Origin: Marivivens donghaensis
GTDB taxonomy: Bacteria; Pseudomonadota; Alphaproteobacteria; Rhodobacterales; Rhodobacteraceae
DNA: 64,000 bases
Assembly (NCBI RefSeq): GCF_011806565.1
Contig: NZ_JAATOP010000002.1
Location: 248,001-312,000 of the forward strand
Direction of reading: 5' to 3'
The position numbers were made by a program, and so were the translations under genes. Positions 1 through 8,648 of this stretch are shown in pieces. The first letter of the stretch is position 1. The number at the start of each line of letters is the position of its first letter. Below the pieces are notes generated by a model that saw nothing but the letters and a program-made list of their open reading frames with translations, was not told the DNA's origin and searched no databases.

Positions 1-1
1 A

Positions 2-679
2 GCGATGCCGTACATCGTCGTTATCGTCGACGAAATGGCCGACCTGATGATGGTCGCGGGCAAGGAAATCGAAGCCTGTATTCAGCGGCTCGCGCAGATG
101 GCCCGTGCGTCGGGTATCCACCTGATCATGGCCACGCAGCGCCCGTCGGTCGACGTCATCACCGGTACGATCAAGGCGAACTTCCCGACCCGTATCTCGT
201 TCCAGGTCACCTCGAAAATCGACTCGCGCACCATTCTGGGCGAGCAGGGCGCTGAACAGCTGCTGGGTATGGGCGACATGCTCTACATGGCTGGCGGTGG
301 TCGCGTGACCCGTATCCACGGTCCGTTCGTTTCGGACGAGGAGGTGGAAGAGATCGTGAACTACCTCAAGGCATTCGGTCCGCCGGAGTACATGTCGGGC
401 GTTGTCGATGGTCCGGATGATGACCGTGCGAACGACATTGACGCGGTGCTCGGCCTCGGCGCTTCGGGTGGCAACACCGATACCGAAGATGCGCTCTATG
501 ACACCGCCGTTGCGATCGTCATCAAGGACCGCAAATGCTCGACCTCGTACATCCAGCGCAAACTGGCGATCGGCTACAACAAGGCCGCGCGTCTGGTGGA
601 GCAGATGGAAGACGAAGGCGTCGTGTCCGCCGCGAACCACGTCGGCAAACGAGAGATTCTGGTACCAGAACAACACTGA
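2..679 (+). CDS. ftsK: DNA translocase FtsK, C-terminal part (5' end outside window)
   Basis: FtsK is a hexameric, septum-anchored ATPase that pumps chromosome ends during division and directs XerCD dimer resolution at dif. Only the last ~225 residues are present. They begin inside the RecA-like motor with a Walker B stretch ([13 protein letters not shown]), followed by [12 protein letters not shown] and the conserved GxGDML region. The final ~65 residues, from [11 protein letters not shown] to the end, form the winged-helix gamma domain that reads KOPS sequences. The frame is open to the left edge, so the true start and membrane part lie upstream. A strong hairpin terminator follows the stop. 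The assignment is secure from family knowledge. Confidence 0.95.
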   Translation, partial: AMPYIVVIVDEMADLMMVAGKEIEACIQRLAQMARASGIHLIMATQRPSVDVITGTIKANFPTRISFQVTSKIDSRTILGEQGAEQLLGMGDMLYMAGGGRVTRIHGPFVSDEEVEEIVNYLKAFGPPEYMSGVVDGPDDDRANDIDAVLGLGASGGNTDTEDALYDTAVAIVIKDRKCSTSYIQRKLAIGYNKAARLVEQMEDEGVVSAANHVGKREILVPEQH

Positions 680-697
680 CGTACCGTCATACAACCT

Positions 698-722
698 AAA
701 GGCCCCCTCGTGGGGCCTTTAT
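698..722 (+). terminator. Rho-independent terminator after ftsK
   Basis: A 9-bp stem (AAAGGCCCC / GGGGCCTTT) with a short CTCGT loop starts 18 nt after the ftsK stop and runs into a T-rich tail. It separates ftsK from the RTX protease gene. Confidence 0.85.
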
Positions 723-785
723 ATTGAATAACAATCTGCCGTTAAGCATATGGAAGCTTCATCCTAGAATGCGCACGGTGGAAAA

Positions 786-2225
786 ATGCCCCAATACGTC
801 AGCGATTTCACAGCCATCCTCCCGTACTTCGATCAGAACGATTACTGGGGGCCGAACACACGCCTGAATACGGGCATGGATACCGGTACGCCGGTCGCGA
901 TTACGTATAAATTTCAAGACTCTGCCCACCTGACCAGCAAGTGGGACATGCCGTACGACTACAACGTCGACGAAGTTGTCGTGCTCAACGGCGCGCAGAA
1001 AAACGTCATCCGCGATTCGCTCGATTACTTCGAAACCCAGACAGGCGTGATCTTTATCGAGGTCGATGCCAATCAGGACGCCATGTTCGAGTTCAACGGC
1101 GCATATGGCCCGCTTGATGTGGGTATCGCGGCCTTTGCCGACCTCGCCTATTCGACCGAAACCTCGGTGAGCCTCAGTACGCTGACATTCGATATCGACG
1201 CGCTCGCGCCGTTCTCGGCGGGCTTTTCCATTGAGACAATCAACCACGAGATCGCCCACTCGCTCGGTCTGTCGCATCCGCACGAAGGATCGATCCGCCT
1301 GAAGTCGTCATACGATAACAACCAGCAGACCGTGATGACCTACAACTGGGGTTCGTCACCGAACACCGGCATCGGTGTGCTGGACAATCAGGCGCTCGAT
1401 TTTCTGTATGGCGACAAGCTGGGGAAAAGCGCGCCGTCGGTCACCTATCGCGGTGGCGACGATATCCGGTTCCGCTTTGGCGGCGGGGATGACGTGCTTG
1501 TCGGGACGAACCTGAACAACAAGATGCTCGGCCGTGGCGGCAACGACAGCTTCCTTGGCCGTCAGGGCGACGACATCCTGCTGGGCCACGGTGGCAACGA
1601 CACGCTCGAAGGTGGAGCCGGAAGCGACCTCCTTAAGGGTGGCAAGAATAACGATACGCTCACCGACTTTGCCGGCTCGGATAACGTCCTCAAAGGGCAG
1701 GCGGGCAACGATTACCTCGAAAGCTCGGGTAGCTACGATACGCTCGATGGTGGCGGCGGTCGTGACTACATCGAAGCCAGCGGTTCCTATGTCGATATGA
1801 TCGGCGGAAACGGTGCCGACGAGTTCGTCTATACCGGATATACCAGCGCCTCGGTCAGCGGCGGCAAGGGCGCGGACACGTTCGTCGTCGATAGCTACTA
1901 CGCTTACAATCTCTACGTCGATATGGGCGACGGCAACGACACCAGCTACCTCGATGGTGCGACGACGACTTATTACATCGCCGCCAACGCCAAGGGTGAC
2001 CACGATGTTATCGACGGGTGGGCGAGCTACTCCAGCGAGTTCGAATTCGAAAGCAGCACCGGCTGGTCGCTGGCCAACAGTTCGCGCACGGCTATCGACA
2101 CGGACGGTGACAACTACACGGACTCCGTCCGTTTGCATTGGGGGGCGGGCAGCGATCTCTATACGCTCGACCTCTACGATGTGACGCTCTACGAATTCGA
2201 GAGCGCCTATTACTACTACATCTGA
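786..2225 (+). CDS. Serralysin-like zinc metalloprotease with RTX repeats (type I secreted)
   Basis: Predicted extracellular M10-type metalloprotease of 479 residues. The metzincin zinc motif HEIAHSLGLSH spans residues 154-164 (His154, His158 and His164 as ligands, Glu155 catalytic). The Met-turn VMTY is at 183-186. From about residue 230 to 350 there are glycine/aspartate nonapeptide repeats (GGxGxDxLx type) that bind calcium after export. There is no N-terminal signal peptide, as expected for type I secretion through an uncleaved C-terminal signal. The repeats become irregular after about residue 290 and the C-terminus is tyrosine-rich. No exporter is adjacent; the nearest is at 47551-50579. 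Upstream spacing and flanking terminators make it a single-gene unit. The substrate is unknown. Confidence 0.85.
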   Translation: MPQYVSDFTAILPYFDQNDYWGPNTRLNTGMDTGTPVAITYKFQDSAHLTSKWDMPYDYNVDEVVVLNGAQKNVIRDSLDYFETQTGVIFIEVDANQDAMFEFNGAYGPLDVGIAAFADLAYSTETSVSLSTLTFDIDALAPFSAGFSIETINHEIAHSLGLSHPHEGSIRLKSSYDNNQQTVMTYNWGSSPNTGIGVLDNQALDFLYGDKLGKSAPSVTYRGGDDIRFRFGGGDDVLVGTNLNNKMLGRGGNDSFLGRQGDDILLGHGGNDTLEGGAGSDLLKGGKNNDTLTDFAGSDNVLKGQAGNDYLESSGSYDTLDGGGGRDYIEASGSYVDMIGGNGADEFVYTGYTSASVSGGKGADTFVVDSYYAYNLYVDMGDGNDTSYLDGATTTYYIAANAKGDHDVIDGWASYSSEFEFESSTGWSLANSSRTAIDTDGDNYTDSVRLHWGAGSDLYTLDLYDVTLYEFESAYYYYI

Positions 2226-2343
2226 CGCGATCAGGCGGCGCGGAGGACATCGGTCAACTTATCGTCGATATTGAATAACGTCTGGTTTTTCGCTGGGGTC
2301 GACCCATCTGGTAACGCAACAGACGGAAATATCAGGATTGACC

Positions 2344-2946
2344 ATGAACCCTCTTCGCCGCCTCTTCCTCGCCGCGCCGTTCGCACTGGCAGCCTTTGCC
2401 GGTCAGGCGCAGGCTCAGGAATTGTCGCTTTCCGAGATTTCGAGCTACCTGAACCAGCTTCAGACCGCTCAGGGTGACTTCACCCAGATCAACTCGGACG
2501 GCACCATCTCGACCGGTACCATCTACATCAAACGCCCCGGTCGTATCCGCTTCGAATACGATGCTCCCGAAAAGTCGCTGGTGATCGCCGGCGGTGGCTC
2601 GGTCGCAATTTTCGATGCGCGTTCCACTGACAACCCGCAGCGTTACCCGCTGAGCGAAACGCCTCTCAGCATCATCCTTCAGGACAACGTTGATCTGACC
2701 CGCGCAAGCATGGTCACCGGCCACAGCTCTGACGGCACCTCGACGACCGTCACGGCGCAGGATCCTGCGCACCCCGAGTACGGTAATATCCAGCTGAAGT
2801 TCACCAACCCCACGCAGCTGCGTCAGTGGGTGATTACGGATAACACCGGCACGCAGACGACGATGGTGCTTGGTGACATGACCATCGGCGGAGGCATCTC
2901 GGACCGGATGTTCAACATCATCGCCGAAACCGATAACTGGAACTGA
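2344..2946 (+). CDS. lolA: LolA-family outer-membrane lipoprotein carrier protein
   Basis: Periplasmic chaperone that in the Lol pathway carries lipoproteins from the inner-membrane LolCDE complex to the outer membrane. About 200 residues, the usual length. The signal peptide ends near AGQAQA/QE (residues ~20-24), and the mature part begins with the typical LSEISSYLNQL...GDFTQ segment followed by the GRIRFEYDAPEKSLV strand pattern. I chose the ATG at 2344, with AGGA about 6 nt upstream, over an upstream in-frame TTG at 2338. It sits alone between terminators. LolA versus a LolA-like paralogue cannot be told from one locus, although no other copy is seen here. Confidence 0.85.
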   Translation: MNPLRRLFLAAPFALAAFAGQAQAQELSLSEISSYLNQLQTAQGDFTQINSDGTISTGTIYIKRPGRIRFEYDAPEKSLVIAGGGSVAIFDARSTDNPQRYPLSETPLSIILQDNVDLTRASMVTGHSSDGTSTTVTAQDPAHPEYGNIQLKFTNPTQLRQWVITDNTGTQTTMVLGDMTIGGGISDRMFNIIAETDNWN

Positions 2947-2975
2947 AAAAGGCGCCCTCGGGCGCCTTTTATTTT
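2946..2975. terminator. Bidirectional terminator between lolA and the minus-strand transglycosylase
   Basis: The hairpin AAAGGCGCC-CTC-GGGCGCCTTTT overlaps the lolA stop and has A-run and T-run flanks, so it can terminate transcription from both sides. Confidence 0.85.
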
Positions 2976-3564
2976 AGAACCGTGCCTGTCGGCAATATGC
3001 CAACTGCTGCTGGTACATGATTGAACGGGCAGCAACCTCGTCCGCGATACGCACCAGCCAGCTTTTGCTGCGGTAGGTGCCGCGCAAATAGCCCGAACGC
3101 CCCTCATGATAGGCAAGGTACTGGTTGCGCGTGTCATACAGCGCGACGCCCGTCTCTTCGGTGGTCTGGGCCATGTACCAGCCCATGAAGTCCGTCGCGT
3201 CTTGAATATCATCCCGACGCGAGCCGTAGCCGCCATGGTCACGCTGGTATTCTTCCCACGTGCCGTCGAGCGCCTGCGAATAGCCAAAGGCCGAAGACTG
3301 GCGACCGATCGGGATCACACCCAACGCGAACTGGTGTGGTGTCCGGTTGTTCGAGATGAATTTACTTTCCTGATAGATCATCGCCATCAGGACGTAAGGT
3401 TCCACGCCCCAGCGGCGTTTGGCGTTGCGGAACGCCCGAACGTAATGCGGACGCTCTGTCAGGATCGAACAGGCGTCATCAAGCTCACGCGGTGCGGAGC
3501 CTTGTCGTTCTCCGCAGCTGCCGAGAACGAGCGCAATCATCAGGGCGAGGAAGAATCTGCTCAT
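2974..3564 (-). CDS. Lipoprotein with lytic-transglycosylase (SLT-like) fold
   Basis: A 196-residue predicted lipoprotein: residues 1-16 are hydrophobic and end in a lipobox LGSC with Cys17. The body looks like a compact lysozyme/SLT-type domain: MAMIYQESKFI places a candidate catalytic Glu at 66, and SAFGYSQALDGTWEEYQ resembles the GxxQ segment of SLT enzymes. It would cleave peptidoglycan glycan strands from a membrane-anchored position. The family is common in Rhodobacteraceae but poorly characterised, so the activity is inferred from these motifs. Transcription ends at the shared terminator with lolA. It is divergent from nothing; the upstream AEC gene is on the same strand, about 70 nt away. 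Confidence 0.75.
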   Translation of the reverse strand: MSRFFLALMIALVLGSCGERQGSAPRELDDACSILTERPHYVRAFRNAKRRWGVEPYVLMAMIYQESKFISNNRTPHQFALGVIPIGRQSSAFGYSQALDGTWEEYQRDHGGYGSRRDDIQDATDFMGWYMAQTTEETGVALYDTRNQYLAYHEGRSGYLRGTYRSKSWLVRIADEVAARSIMYQQQLAYCRQARF

Positions 3565-3637
3565 CTGCCTCTCGCTTTCTTGTTTTTTCCAAGCCTAGCG
3601 CATTCGCCCGTTCATTGAAACGGTTTAACAAGAGGCG

Positions 3638-4519
3638 TCAGACCAGAAACGCGAGGATGAGCGGTAATCCGACTACCGACATCACGGTCGACACCACGAC
3701 GAGGCCCGCGACCGCCTGAGAGTCCGCGCCGTACTTCTCGGCCAGCATGTAGGAGGTTACAGCGACCGGCGTCGCTAGTTGCACGATCAGCACGCTCATC
3801 GCGACAGGTTCAAGCTCGAACCACCGACCTGCGATGACGCCCGCGCCGACACAGACCGCGATCTTGATGACGGCCATAACGGCTGCTTTGCCGATCGCGC
3901 GGGTCTCCAGTCGCGCAACTGCCACGCCGAGGGTGATCAGCATGATCGGGATCGCCATCTGGCCGATGAGTTCGAGCGAGTTGGTCAGGAACTTCGGCGT
4001 GTGCCAACCTTGCCAGAGGAACAGCGCGCCAAGCATGGTGGCGGCGACGATGGGTTCTTTGATGATCTTCGTCAGGGAGCCGCTGCCGGATACCAGCCAG
4101 ATGCCGACCGTAAAGGACAGGATCGCCATCACGGCAAACACCACGACGGCGTAGCCGAGCCCGGTCTCACCAAAAGCGAACAACGCAAGCGGCAGGCCGA
4201 GGTTGCCCGTGTTCCCGAAGATCAGCGGCGCGAGGTATGTCTGCCTGTCGGCGCGCATGACGGTCACTAGCAGCAGCGACGCTGCGGAGATGATGCCGTA
4301 GCCCACGAAAGCCGCCAGCGATAATGCTGCGAGGGCCTCGGGATTGATCTCTGTTCGCATGAGCGCGGTGAAAATCAGGCAAGGCACGGAAAGCGTCATA
4401 GCAAGCCGCGTGACGAACTCGACGCGGTATTCAAACCCGAGGCGAACCCAGCCGAAACCGATGGACGCAAGGATGAAAACCGGAGCCGTGATCTCCAGTA
4501 CTGTTAGTGCAAGGTTCAC
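3638..4519 (-). CDS. AEC-family (auxin efflux carrier-like) permease
   Basis: Integral inner-membrane transporter of the bile/arsenite/riboflavin superfamily, about 293 residues with roughly ten hydrophobic segments. Two halves are visible, separated near KIIKEPIVAATMLGALFLW, a typical AEC centre, and LIVQLATPVAVTSYMLAEKYG near the end is another family hallmark. Substrates of bacterial AEC proteins are usually organic acids or remain unknown, so none is assigned. I chose the GTG at 4519 because AAGGGGTGG precedes it and the transmembrane pattern begins at once (VNLALTVLEITAPVF); a longer frame reaches 4570. It diverges from hspQ. Confidence 0.8.
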   Translation of the reverse strand: MNLALTVLEITAPVFILASIGFGWVRLGFEYRVEFVTRLAMTLSVPCLIFTALMRTEINPEALAALSLAAFVGYGIISAASLLLVTVMRADRQTYLAPLIFGNTGNLGLPLALFAFGETGLGYAVVVFAVMAILSFTVGIWLVSGSGSLTKIIKEPIVAATMLGALFLWQGWHTPKFLTNSLELIGQMAIPIMLITLGVAVARLETRAIGKAAVMAVIKIAVCVGAGVIAGRWFELEPVAMSVLIVQLATPVAVTSYMLAEKYGADSQAVAGLVVVSTVMSVVGLPLILAFLV

Positions 4520-4602
4520 AGACTGTTTCCACCCCTTTTCGCGCCGTCCGATGGACAAGCAACTCCCCAAAGGATTAGTAATGGTTAAGGGGGCTTTGTG
4601 CC

Positions 4603-4929
4603 ATGCTGAAAACGCGCGCCAAATACCAGTTGGGACAGATCGTCCGCCATCGCAAACATCCGTTTCGCGGGGTGGTTTTCGATGTCGACGCGATGTTCAG
4701 CAATTCCGAAGAATGGTACGAAGCCATTCCCGAAGATGCCCGCCCCAGCAAGGACCAGCCCTTCTATCATCTGCTCGCCGAAAACAGCGAAAGCTTCTAC
4801 GTGGCTTACGTGTCCGAGCAGAACCTGATCGCCGATTATTCGGGCGAGCCTGTGTCGCATCCTGATGTGGAAGAATTCTTCGATACGTTCGAAGACGGGC
4901 AATACCACCTCGACGTCCAGCTTAACTAA
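4603..4929 (+). CDS. hspQ: Heat shock protein HspQ
   Basis: A 108-residue small protein of the HspQ/YccV hemimethylated-DNA-binding family. In Escherichia coli HspQ stimulates Lon protease and promotes degradation of mutant DnaA. Diagnostic segments are KYQLGQIVRHRKHPFRGVVFDVD at the N-terminus, PFYHLLAE in the middle and YVAYVSEQNLI, followed by an acidic tail. The length matches the family. The ATG at 4603 is preceded by AAGGGGGC. It is a monocistronic gene followed by a 263-nt spacer. I see no clear heat-shock promoter. Confidence 0.9.
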   Translation: MLKTRAKYQLGQIVRHRKHPFRGVVFDVDAMFSNSEEWYEAIPEDARPSKDQPFYHLLAENSESFYVAYVSEQNLIADYSGEPVSHPDVEEFFDTFEDGQYHLDVQLN

Positions 4930-5192
4930 GCTGGGTCCCCGACGCCGCGTAACTGGGTGGGGGCAAATGCACGCGACATCGGGGTGAAGCTTTTTGCAGC
5001 TACCTGATCATTATGAAGACTCGCGAAGGCTCAAGCATGATCAAATAAGGGCAGTTTGGCGGCGCGAATGGATATGAAATCACCAATGTTTGTTGATGGC
5101 GCGGATTGTCCTGCATCTGGAAACATGCCGCGACAGGTGGCGGAGCGCGTCGTCATCCGTTAAATCTCGGTGAAACCGATTAGGATTTTGCC

Positions 5193-5648
5193 ATGCGCGC
5201 CGACTACCCCACGCTTGCCAAACAGATTGGCGCTTTGACCGAAGGCGAGACAGACGAGGTTGCACTGATGGCGACCTTGGCGTGCGAGCTGCACCACGCG
5301 GATGATCGCTTCGACTGGACCGGTTTTTACCGAGTGACCGAACCCGAAGTGCTAAAGATCGGACCGTACCAAGGCGGCCACGGCTGCCTCGTCATCCCGT
5401 TCGCGCGCGGTGTGTGCGGCGCGGCGGCCCGCTTGCAGGAAACGCAACTGGTGCCGGACGTCGAAGCGTTCCCCGGTCACATCGCCTGTTCGTCCTCGAC
5501 ACGTTCCGAGATTGTTTTGCCCGTGTTCAACGCGGCTGGTGAGGTGATCGGCGTGCTCGACATCGACAGCAATCAGCCGGACGCCTTCACTGTGGACGAC
5601 CAAGCCGCGCTCGAAGCCATCCTGCGCGATACGTTCGCTCGCGCATGA
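5193..5648 (+). CDS. msrC: Free methionine-(R)-sulfoxide reductase (GAF domain)
   Basis: Cytosolic GAF-fold enzyme that reduces free L-methionine-(R)-sulfoxide to methionine, using thioredoxin. It has 151 residues and all three cysteines of the fRMsr family: Cys65 (GGHGC), Cys75 (ARGVCG) and Cys99 (GHIACSSSTRSE), followed by SEIVLPVFN and GVLDIDS. The catalytic set therefore looks complete. Its stop overlaps the start of the next gene (ATGA), so the two are translationally coupled. The upstream 263-nt spacer holds no recognisable gene. Confidence 0.9.
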   Translation: MRADYPTLAKQIGALTEGETDEVALMATLACELHHADDRFDWTGFYRVTEPEVLKIGPYQGGHGCLVIPFARGVCGAAARLQETQLVPDVEAFPGHIACSSSTRSEIVLPVFNAAGEVIGVLDIDSNQPDAFTVDDQAALEAILRDTFARA

Positions 5649-6295
5649 ACGGCAGCGAATATAACCCGCCGCAGGATCCGCTGGTCATCTTGCACGAAGA
5701 CCACGAGATTGTCGTTGTGGACAAACCCACGGGCCTTTTGTCCGTGCCAGGAAAGGGCGAGCACCTTGCGGACTGCCTGATCACCCGCGTGCAGGCAGCG
5801 TACCCCACTGCGCTGCTGGTGCACCGGCTTGATCGCGATACGTCGGGTGTGATGATCTTTGGCTTAACGCCGAACGCGCAAAGGCACCTCGGCAAACAGT
5901 TCGAGGCGCGGGCGACGAAGAAGACCTACGTTGCGCGGGTTTATGGTCGGGTTCAGGAGAAGACCGGAACCGTCGATCTACCGCTCATCGTCGACTGGCC
6001 AAACCGTCCGCTGCAAAAGGTCGATCACGAAGAAGGGCGGCAAGCCGTCACAGACTGGCGCGTGGTTCGTGCGAGCGACGACGAGAGCCGCGTCCGTCTT
6101 TATCCGAAGACAGGACGGTCACATCAGCTCCGTGTGCATATGAGAGAGATCGGCCATCCGATCCTTGGCGATCCGTTTTATGCAACGGGGCCTGCGCTCG
6201 ATTACCCGCGTCTCATGCTGCATTCGGAAACCCTGCAATTCCGCCACCCCGATGGTGGCCGCGGAATGCGTATTACGGCCAAAGCGCCGTTTTGA
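5645..6295 (+). CDS. RluA-family RNA pseudouridine synthase
   Basis: Isomerises specific uridines in rRNA or tRNA to pseudouridine. It has 216 residues, close to the short RluA type, with no S4 domain. The catalytic motif HRLDRDTSG is at 60-68 (Asp63 the nucleophile), followed by RATKKTYVARVYG and the conserved RLYPKTGRSHQLRVH segment, then HPILGDPFY. The exact target (RluA-like 23S U746/tRNA U32 or another site) is not decidable from sequence alone. It overlaps the upstream msrC by 4 nt and is followed by a GC-rich repeat-like element. Confidence 0.88.
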   Translation: MNGSEYNPPQDPLVILHEDHEIVVVDKPTGLLSVPGKGEHLADCLITRVQAAYPTALLVHRLDRDTSGVMIFGLTPNAQRHLGKQFEARATKKTYVARVYGRVQEKTGTVDLPLIVDWPNRPLQKVDHEEGRQAVTDWRVVRASDDESRVRLYPKTGRSHQLRVHMREIGHPILGDPFYATGPALDYPRLMLHSETLQFRHPDGGRGMRITAKAPF

Positions 6296-6300
6296 GGTAG

Positions 6301-6366
6301 GAGGAGGGGGCGCCGCCCCCTCGGCCTTGCGGCCTCACCCCCGAGGTATTTTCGTCAGAATGAAGA
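6301..6366. repeat. GC-rich hairpin plus 'CCGAGGTATTTTCGTCAGAA' intergenic element
   Basis: The entire spacer between two convergent genes is a dense structure: a GGGGGCGCCGCCCCC palindrome, a GGCC-TTGC-GGCC hairpin, then CCCCGAGGTATTTTCGTCAGAATGAAG in pieces. From memory, very similar blocks recur between genes in many Rhodobacterales genomes. In this window I find only one copy. It may also serve as a terminator for both neighbours. Confidence 0.5.
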
Positions 6367-7803
6367 TCACTCGTCCCAGCCGGAGATGGCTTTGACTTCG
6401 AGGAATTCTTCGATGCCCCAGACGCCGCCTTCGCGGGCGCGGCCGGAGGCTTTGACGCCGCCGAAGGGTGCGCCTGCTGCGCGGCTACGGCCGTTCATTT
6501 CCACCATGCCCGATTTGAGCTGACGCGCGAGGCGACGTTTGCGGTCGGTGTCGGTGGTCTGGACGTAGTTGGTCAGGCCGTAAGGTGTGTCGTTGGCAAT
6601 GCGGACCGCATCCTCTTCGGTGTCGAAGGGGATGATCGACAGGACGGGGCCAAAGATTTCTTCGCGTTCGATCGTCATGCCGGGATCGACGTCGGCGAAG
6701 ACGGTCGGGCGGACATAGAAGCCTTTGTTCATGCCTTCGGGCAGGCCGAGCCCGCCAGCAACGAGGCGAGCGCCTTCATCGATGCCCTTCTGGATGTAGC
6801 CCTGAATCTGGTCCCATTGGCGTTTGTTTACGACGGGGCCGATATGGTTGCCGTTCTGGTGGCCGGAGGCAACGGGGGTGCTTTCCGCGACCGATTTGGC
6901 GATCTCGACGGCTTCGTCGTAGAAATCACGCTCGACCAGCATACGGGTCGGGGCGTTGCAGGACTGGCCCGAGTTGTAGAAGCAGTGCTTCGCGCCGCGG
7001 CGGACGGCCTTTTCGCCTGCGTCGGCAAACACAACGTTTGCGCCCTTGCCGCCGAGTTCGAGAGTCACGCGCTTCATCGTTTCGGCGGCGGTTTTCGAAA
7101 TCGCACGACCGGCGCGGGTGGAGCCGGTGAAGCTGATCATCTGAACATCTTCGTGCGCCGAAAGCTGCGTGCCGACGCCCTGACCGTCGCCATTTACGAG
7201 GTTGAAAACGCCTGCAGGAATGCCCGCGTCATGGACAAATTCTGCGAACAGCATCGAGGAAAGCGGGGCTTCCTCGGACGGTTTCAGGACAATGGTGCAA
7301 CCGGCGAGGAGGGCAGGGATCACCTTTAGCGTCACCTGGTTCATCGGCCAGTTCCATGGCGTGATGAGGCCGACGACGCCGATGGGCTCGAGCGCGATTT
7401 GGGTGTCGGTGACATCGTCGCTGAGCGGCTTGATCCATTCGATTTTCTCGAATGCATCAAGGAAGTTGCCGAGGTGCCACGGCAGGCATTCGGCCTGATC
7501 TTCGTAGCTCATGTCGATCGGGGCGCCCATCTCGCGCGAGATCGCTTCGGCCATTTCCTGACGGCGCAGGTTGTACTGGTCGAGAATTTTGCGGACGTAA
7601 TCGGCGCGGGTTGCGGGCGCAGTCGCAGCCCACGACGGGAAGGCGGCAGAGGCCGCGTCGACGGCAGCGTTGGTGTCCGCTTCGCTGCCGAGCGAGATGA
7701 CAGCGGTGACTTCTTCGGTCGACGGGTCGATGACGTCGCAGTCACGTGCCACTGCAGGAGCGACCCATTTGCCGTTGATGTAGAATTCGCGCTTTTCGAG
7801 CAT
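6367..7803 (-). CDS. NAD(P)-dependent aldehyde dehydrogenase family protein
   Basis: Oxidises an aldehyde to the acid with NAD(P)+. It has 478 residues, standard for the superfamily. Visible active-site elements are TPWNWP with Asn151, KPSE with Lys174, FTGSTRAG, the general base Glu249 (TLELGGKGA) and the nucleophile Cys282 (GQSCNAPTR), and EEIFGPVLS near the C-terminus. The substrate cannot be read from sequence; it is nearest to the broad aldB/betB-like group. The ATG at 7803 has AGGAG 8 nt upstream, preferred over a longer frame from 7827. It is convergent with the pseudouridine synthase and divergent from the peroxiredoxin. Confidence 0.88.
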   Translation of the reverse strand: MLEKREFYINGKWVAPAVARDCDVIDPSTEEVTAVISLGSEADTNAAVDAASAAFPSWAATAPATRADYVRKILDQYNLRRQEMAEAISREMGAPIDMSYEDQAECLPWHLGNFLDAFEKIEWIKPLSDDVTDTQIALEPIGVVGLITPWNWPMNQVTLKVIPALLAGCTIVLKPSEEAPLSSMLFAEFVHDAGIPAGVFNLVNGDGQGVGTQLSAHEDVQMISFTGSTRAGRAISKTAAETMKRVTLELGGKGANVVFADAGEKAVRRGAKHCFYNSGQSCNAPTRMLVERDFYDEAVEIAKSVAESTPVASGHQNGNHIGPVVNKRQWDQIQGYIQKGIDEGARLVAGGLGLPEGMNKGFYVRPTVFADVDPGMTIEREEIFGPVLSIIPFDTEEDAVRIANDTPYGLTNYVQTTDTDRKRRLARQLKSGMVEMNGRSRAAGAPFGGVKASGRAREGGVWGIEEFLEVKAISGWDE

Positions 7804-7928
7804 GATTGGCTCCTGAAATTTGATCAAAAATCAGCCTGCCATTGCTGCGACAAAATCACAAGTGGAGGTAGCGGTAACACTTCCGCAATCCTATATCGGG
7901 GCAAGAACATATCATTACGGAGGATATT

Positions 7929-8582
7929 ATGGCTCTGCGAATTAACGACACGATCCCGAACCTGACCGTTGAAACCGATCAGGGTACCCTCAACCTTCAT
8001 GACTGGATCGGCGATAGCTGGGCTATCCTGTTCTCCCACCCGAAGGACTTTACCCCCGTCTGCACCACCGAATTCGGCGCTGTTGCCCAGCTGGCCGACG
8101 AGTGGGCCAAGCGTGGCACTAAGGTCATGGGTATCTCGGTAGACGGCGTTGAAGAGCACAAACAGTGGAAGGGCGACATCGAGAAGTTTGCCGGTGCCGA
8201 AGCCAGCTTCCCGATCATCGCTGACAGTGATTTGGCCGTTGCCAAAGCCTTCGACATGCTTCCCGCCGAAGCCTACCTGCCCGATGGTCGTACTCCGGCC
8301 CACACCGCGACCGTGCGTTCGGTGTTCATTGTTTCGCCGGACAAGAAGCTTCAGCTGTCGATGACCTACCCGATGTCGGTTGGCCGTAACTTCGCTGAGG
8401 TTCTGCGCGCTCTGGACGGTCTTCAGGCTACCTTCGGCAACCCGATTGCGACCCCTGCGAACTGGCAGGTCGGTCAGGACGTCATCGTTGCGCTGTCGCT
8501 TAACGACGATCAAGCCCGCGAGAAGTTCGGTGATCTGGACATCAAGCTGCCGTACCTGCGCACTGCAAAATACACCGGCTGA
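7929..8582 (+). CDS. 1-Cys peroxiredoxin (Prx6 type)
   Basis: Thiol peroxidase that reduces hydrogen peroxide and organic hydroperoxides. It has 217 residues, the length of Prx6/1-Cys enzymes, with the peroxidatic Cys45 in HPKDFTPVCTTE. The long C-terminal dimerisation domain includes TYPMSVGRNFAEVLRALDGLQ and the VGQDVIV...PYLRTAKY end. No resolving cysteine is seen after Cys45, which is consistent with the 1-Cys mechanism. ATG at 7929 follows a strong GGAGGATATT site. A perfect terminator follows. It is probably a housekeeping or oxidative-stress gene; no OxyR-like site was recognised. Confidence 0.92.
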   Translation: MALRINDTIPNLTVETDQGTLNLHDWIGDSWAILFSHPKDFTPVCTTEFGAVAQLADEWAKRGTKVMGISVDGVEEHKQWKGDIEKFAGAEASFPIIADSDLAVAKAFDMLPAEAYLPDGRTPAHTATVRSVFIVSPDKKLQLSMTYPMSVGRNFAEVLRALDGLQATFGNPIATPANWQVGQDVIVALSLNDDQAREKFGDLDIKLPYLRTAKYTG

Positions 8583-8600
8583 TCCGCTCAGTTGGACAGC

Positions 8601-8635
8601 AAAAAGCCCCGCACGCTTGTGCGGGGCTTTTTTGT
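8601..8635. terminator. Terminator between peroxiredoxin and L,D-transpeptidase genes
   Basis: A 12-bp stem AAAGCCCCGCAC / GTGCGGGGCTTT with a GCTT loop and a T-run on the plus side. The A-run on the other side could serve the convergent minus-strand gene. Confidence 0.9.
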
Positions 8636-8648
8636 TGCGCGGTCCGGC

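Noticed and set aside
1450-1830. Repeated GGCGGCAACGA-like units as a tandem repeat or CRISPR
   Set aside because: They are codons of the RTX nonapeptides in a continuous reading frame, with irregular spacing and no unique spacers.
5005-5043. TGATCAT / ATGATCA inverted repeat in the hspQ-msrC spacer
   Set aside because: Only seven matching bases per arm over a 25-nt loop, with no promoter context; a chance match cannot be excluded.
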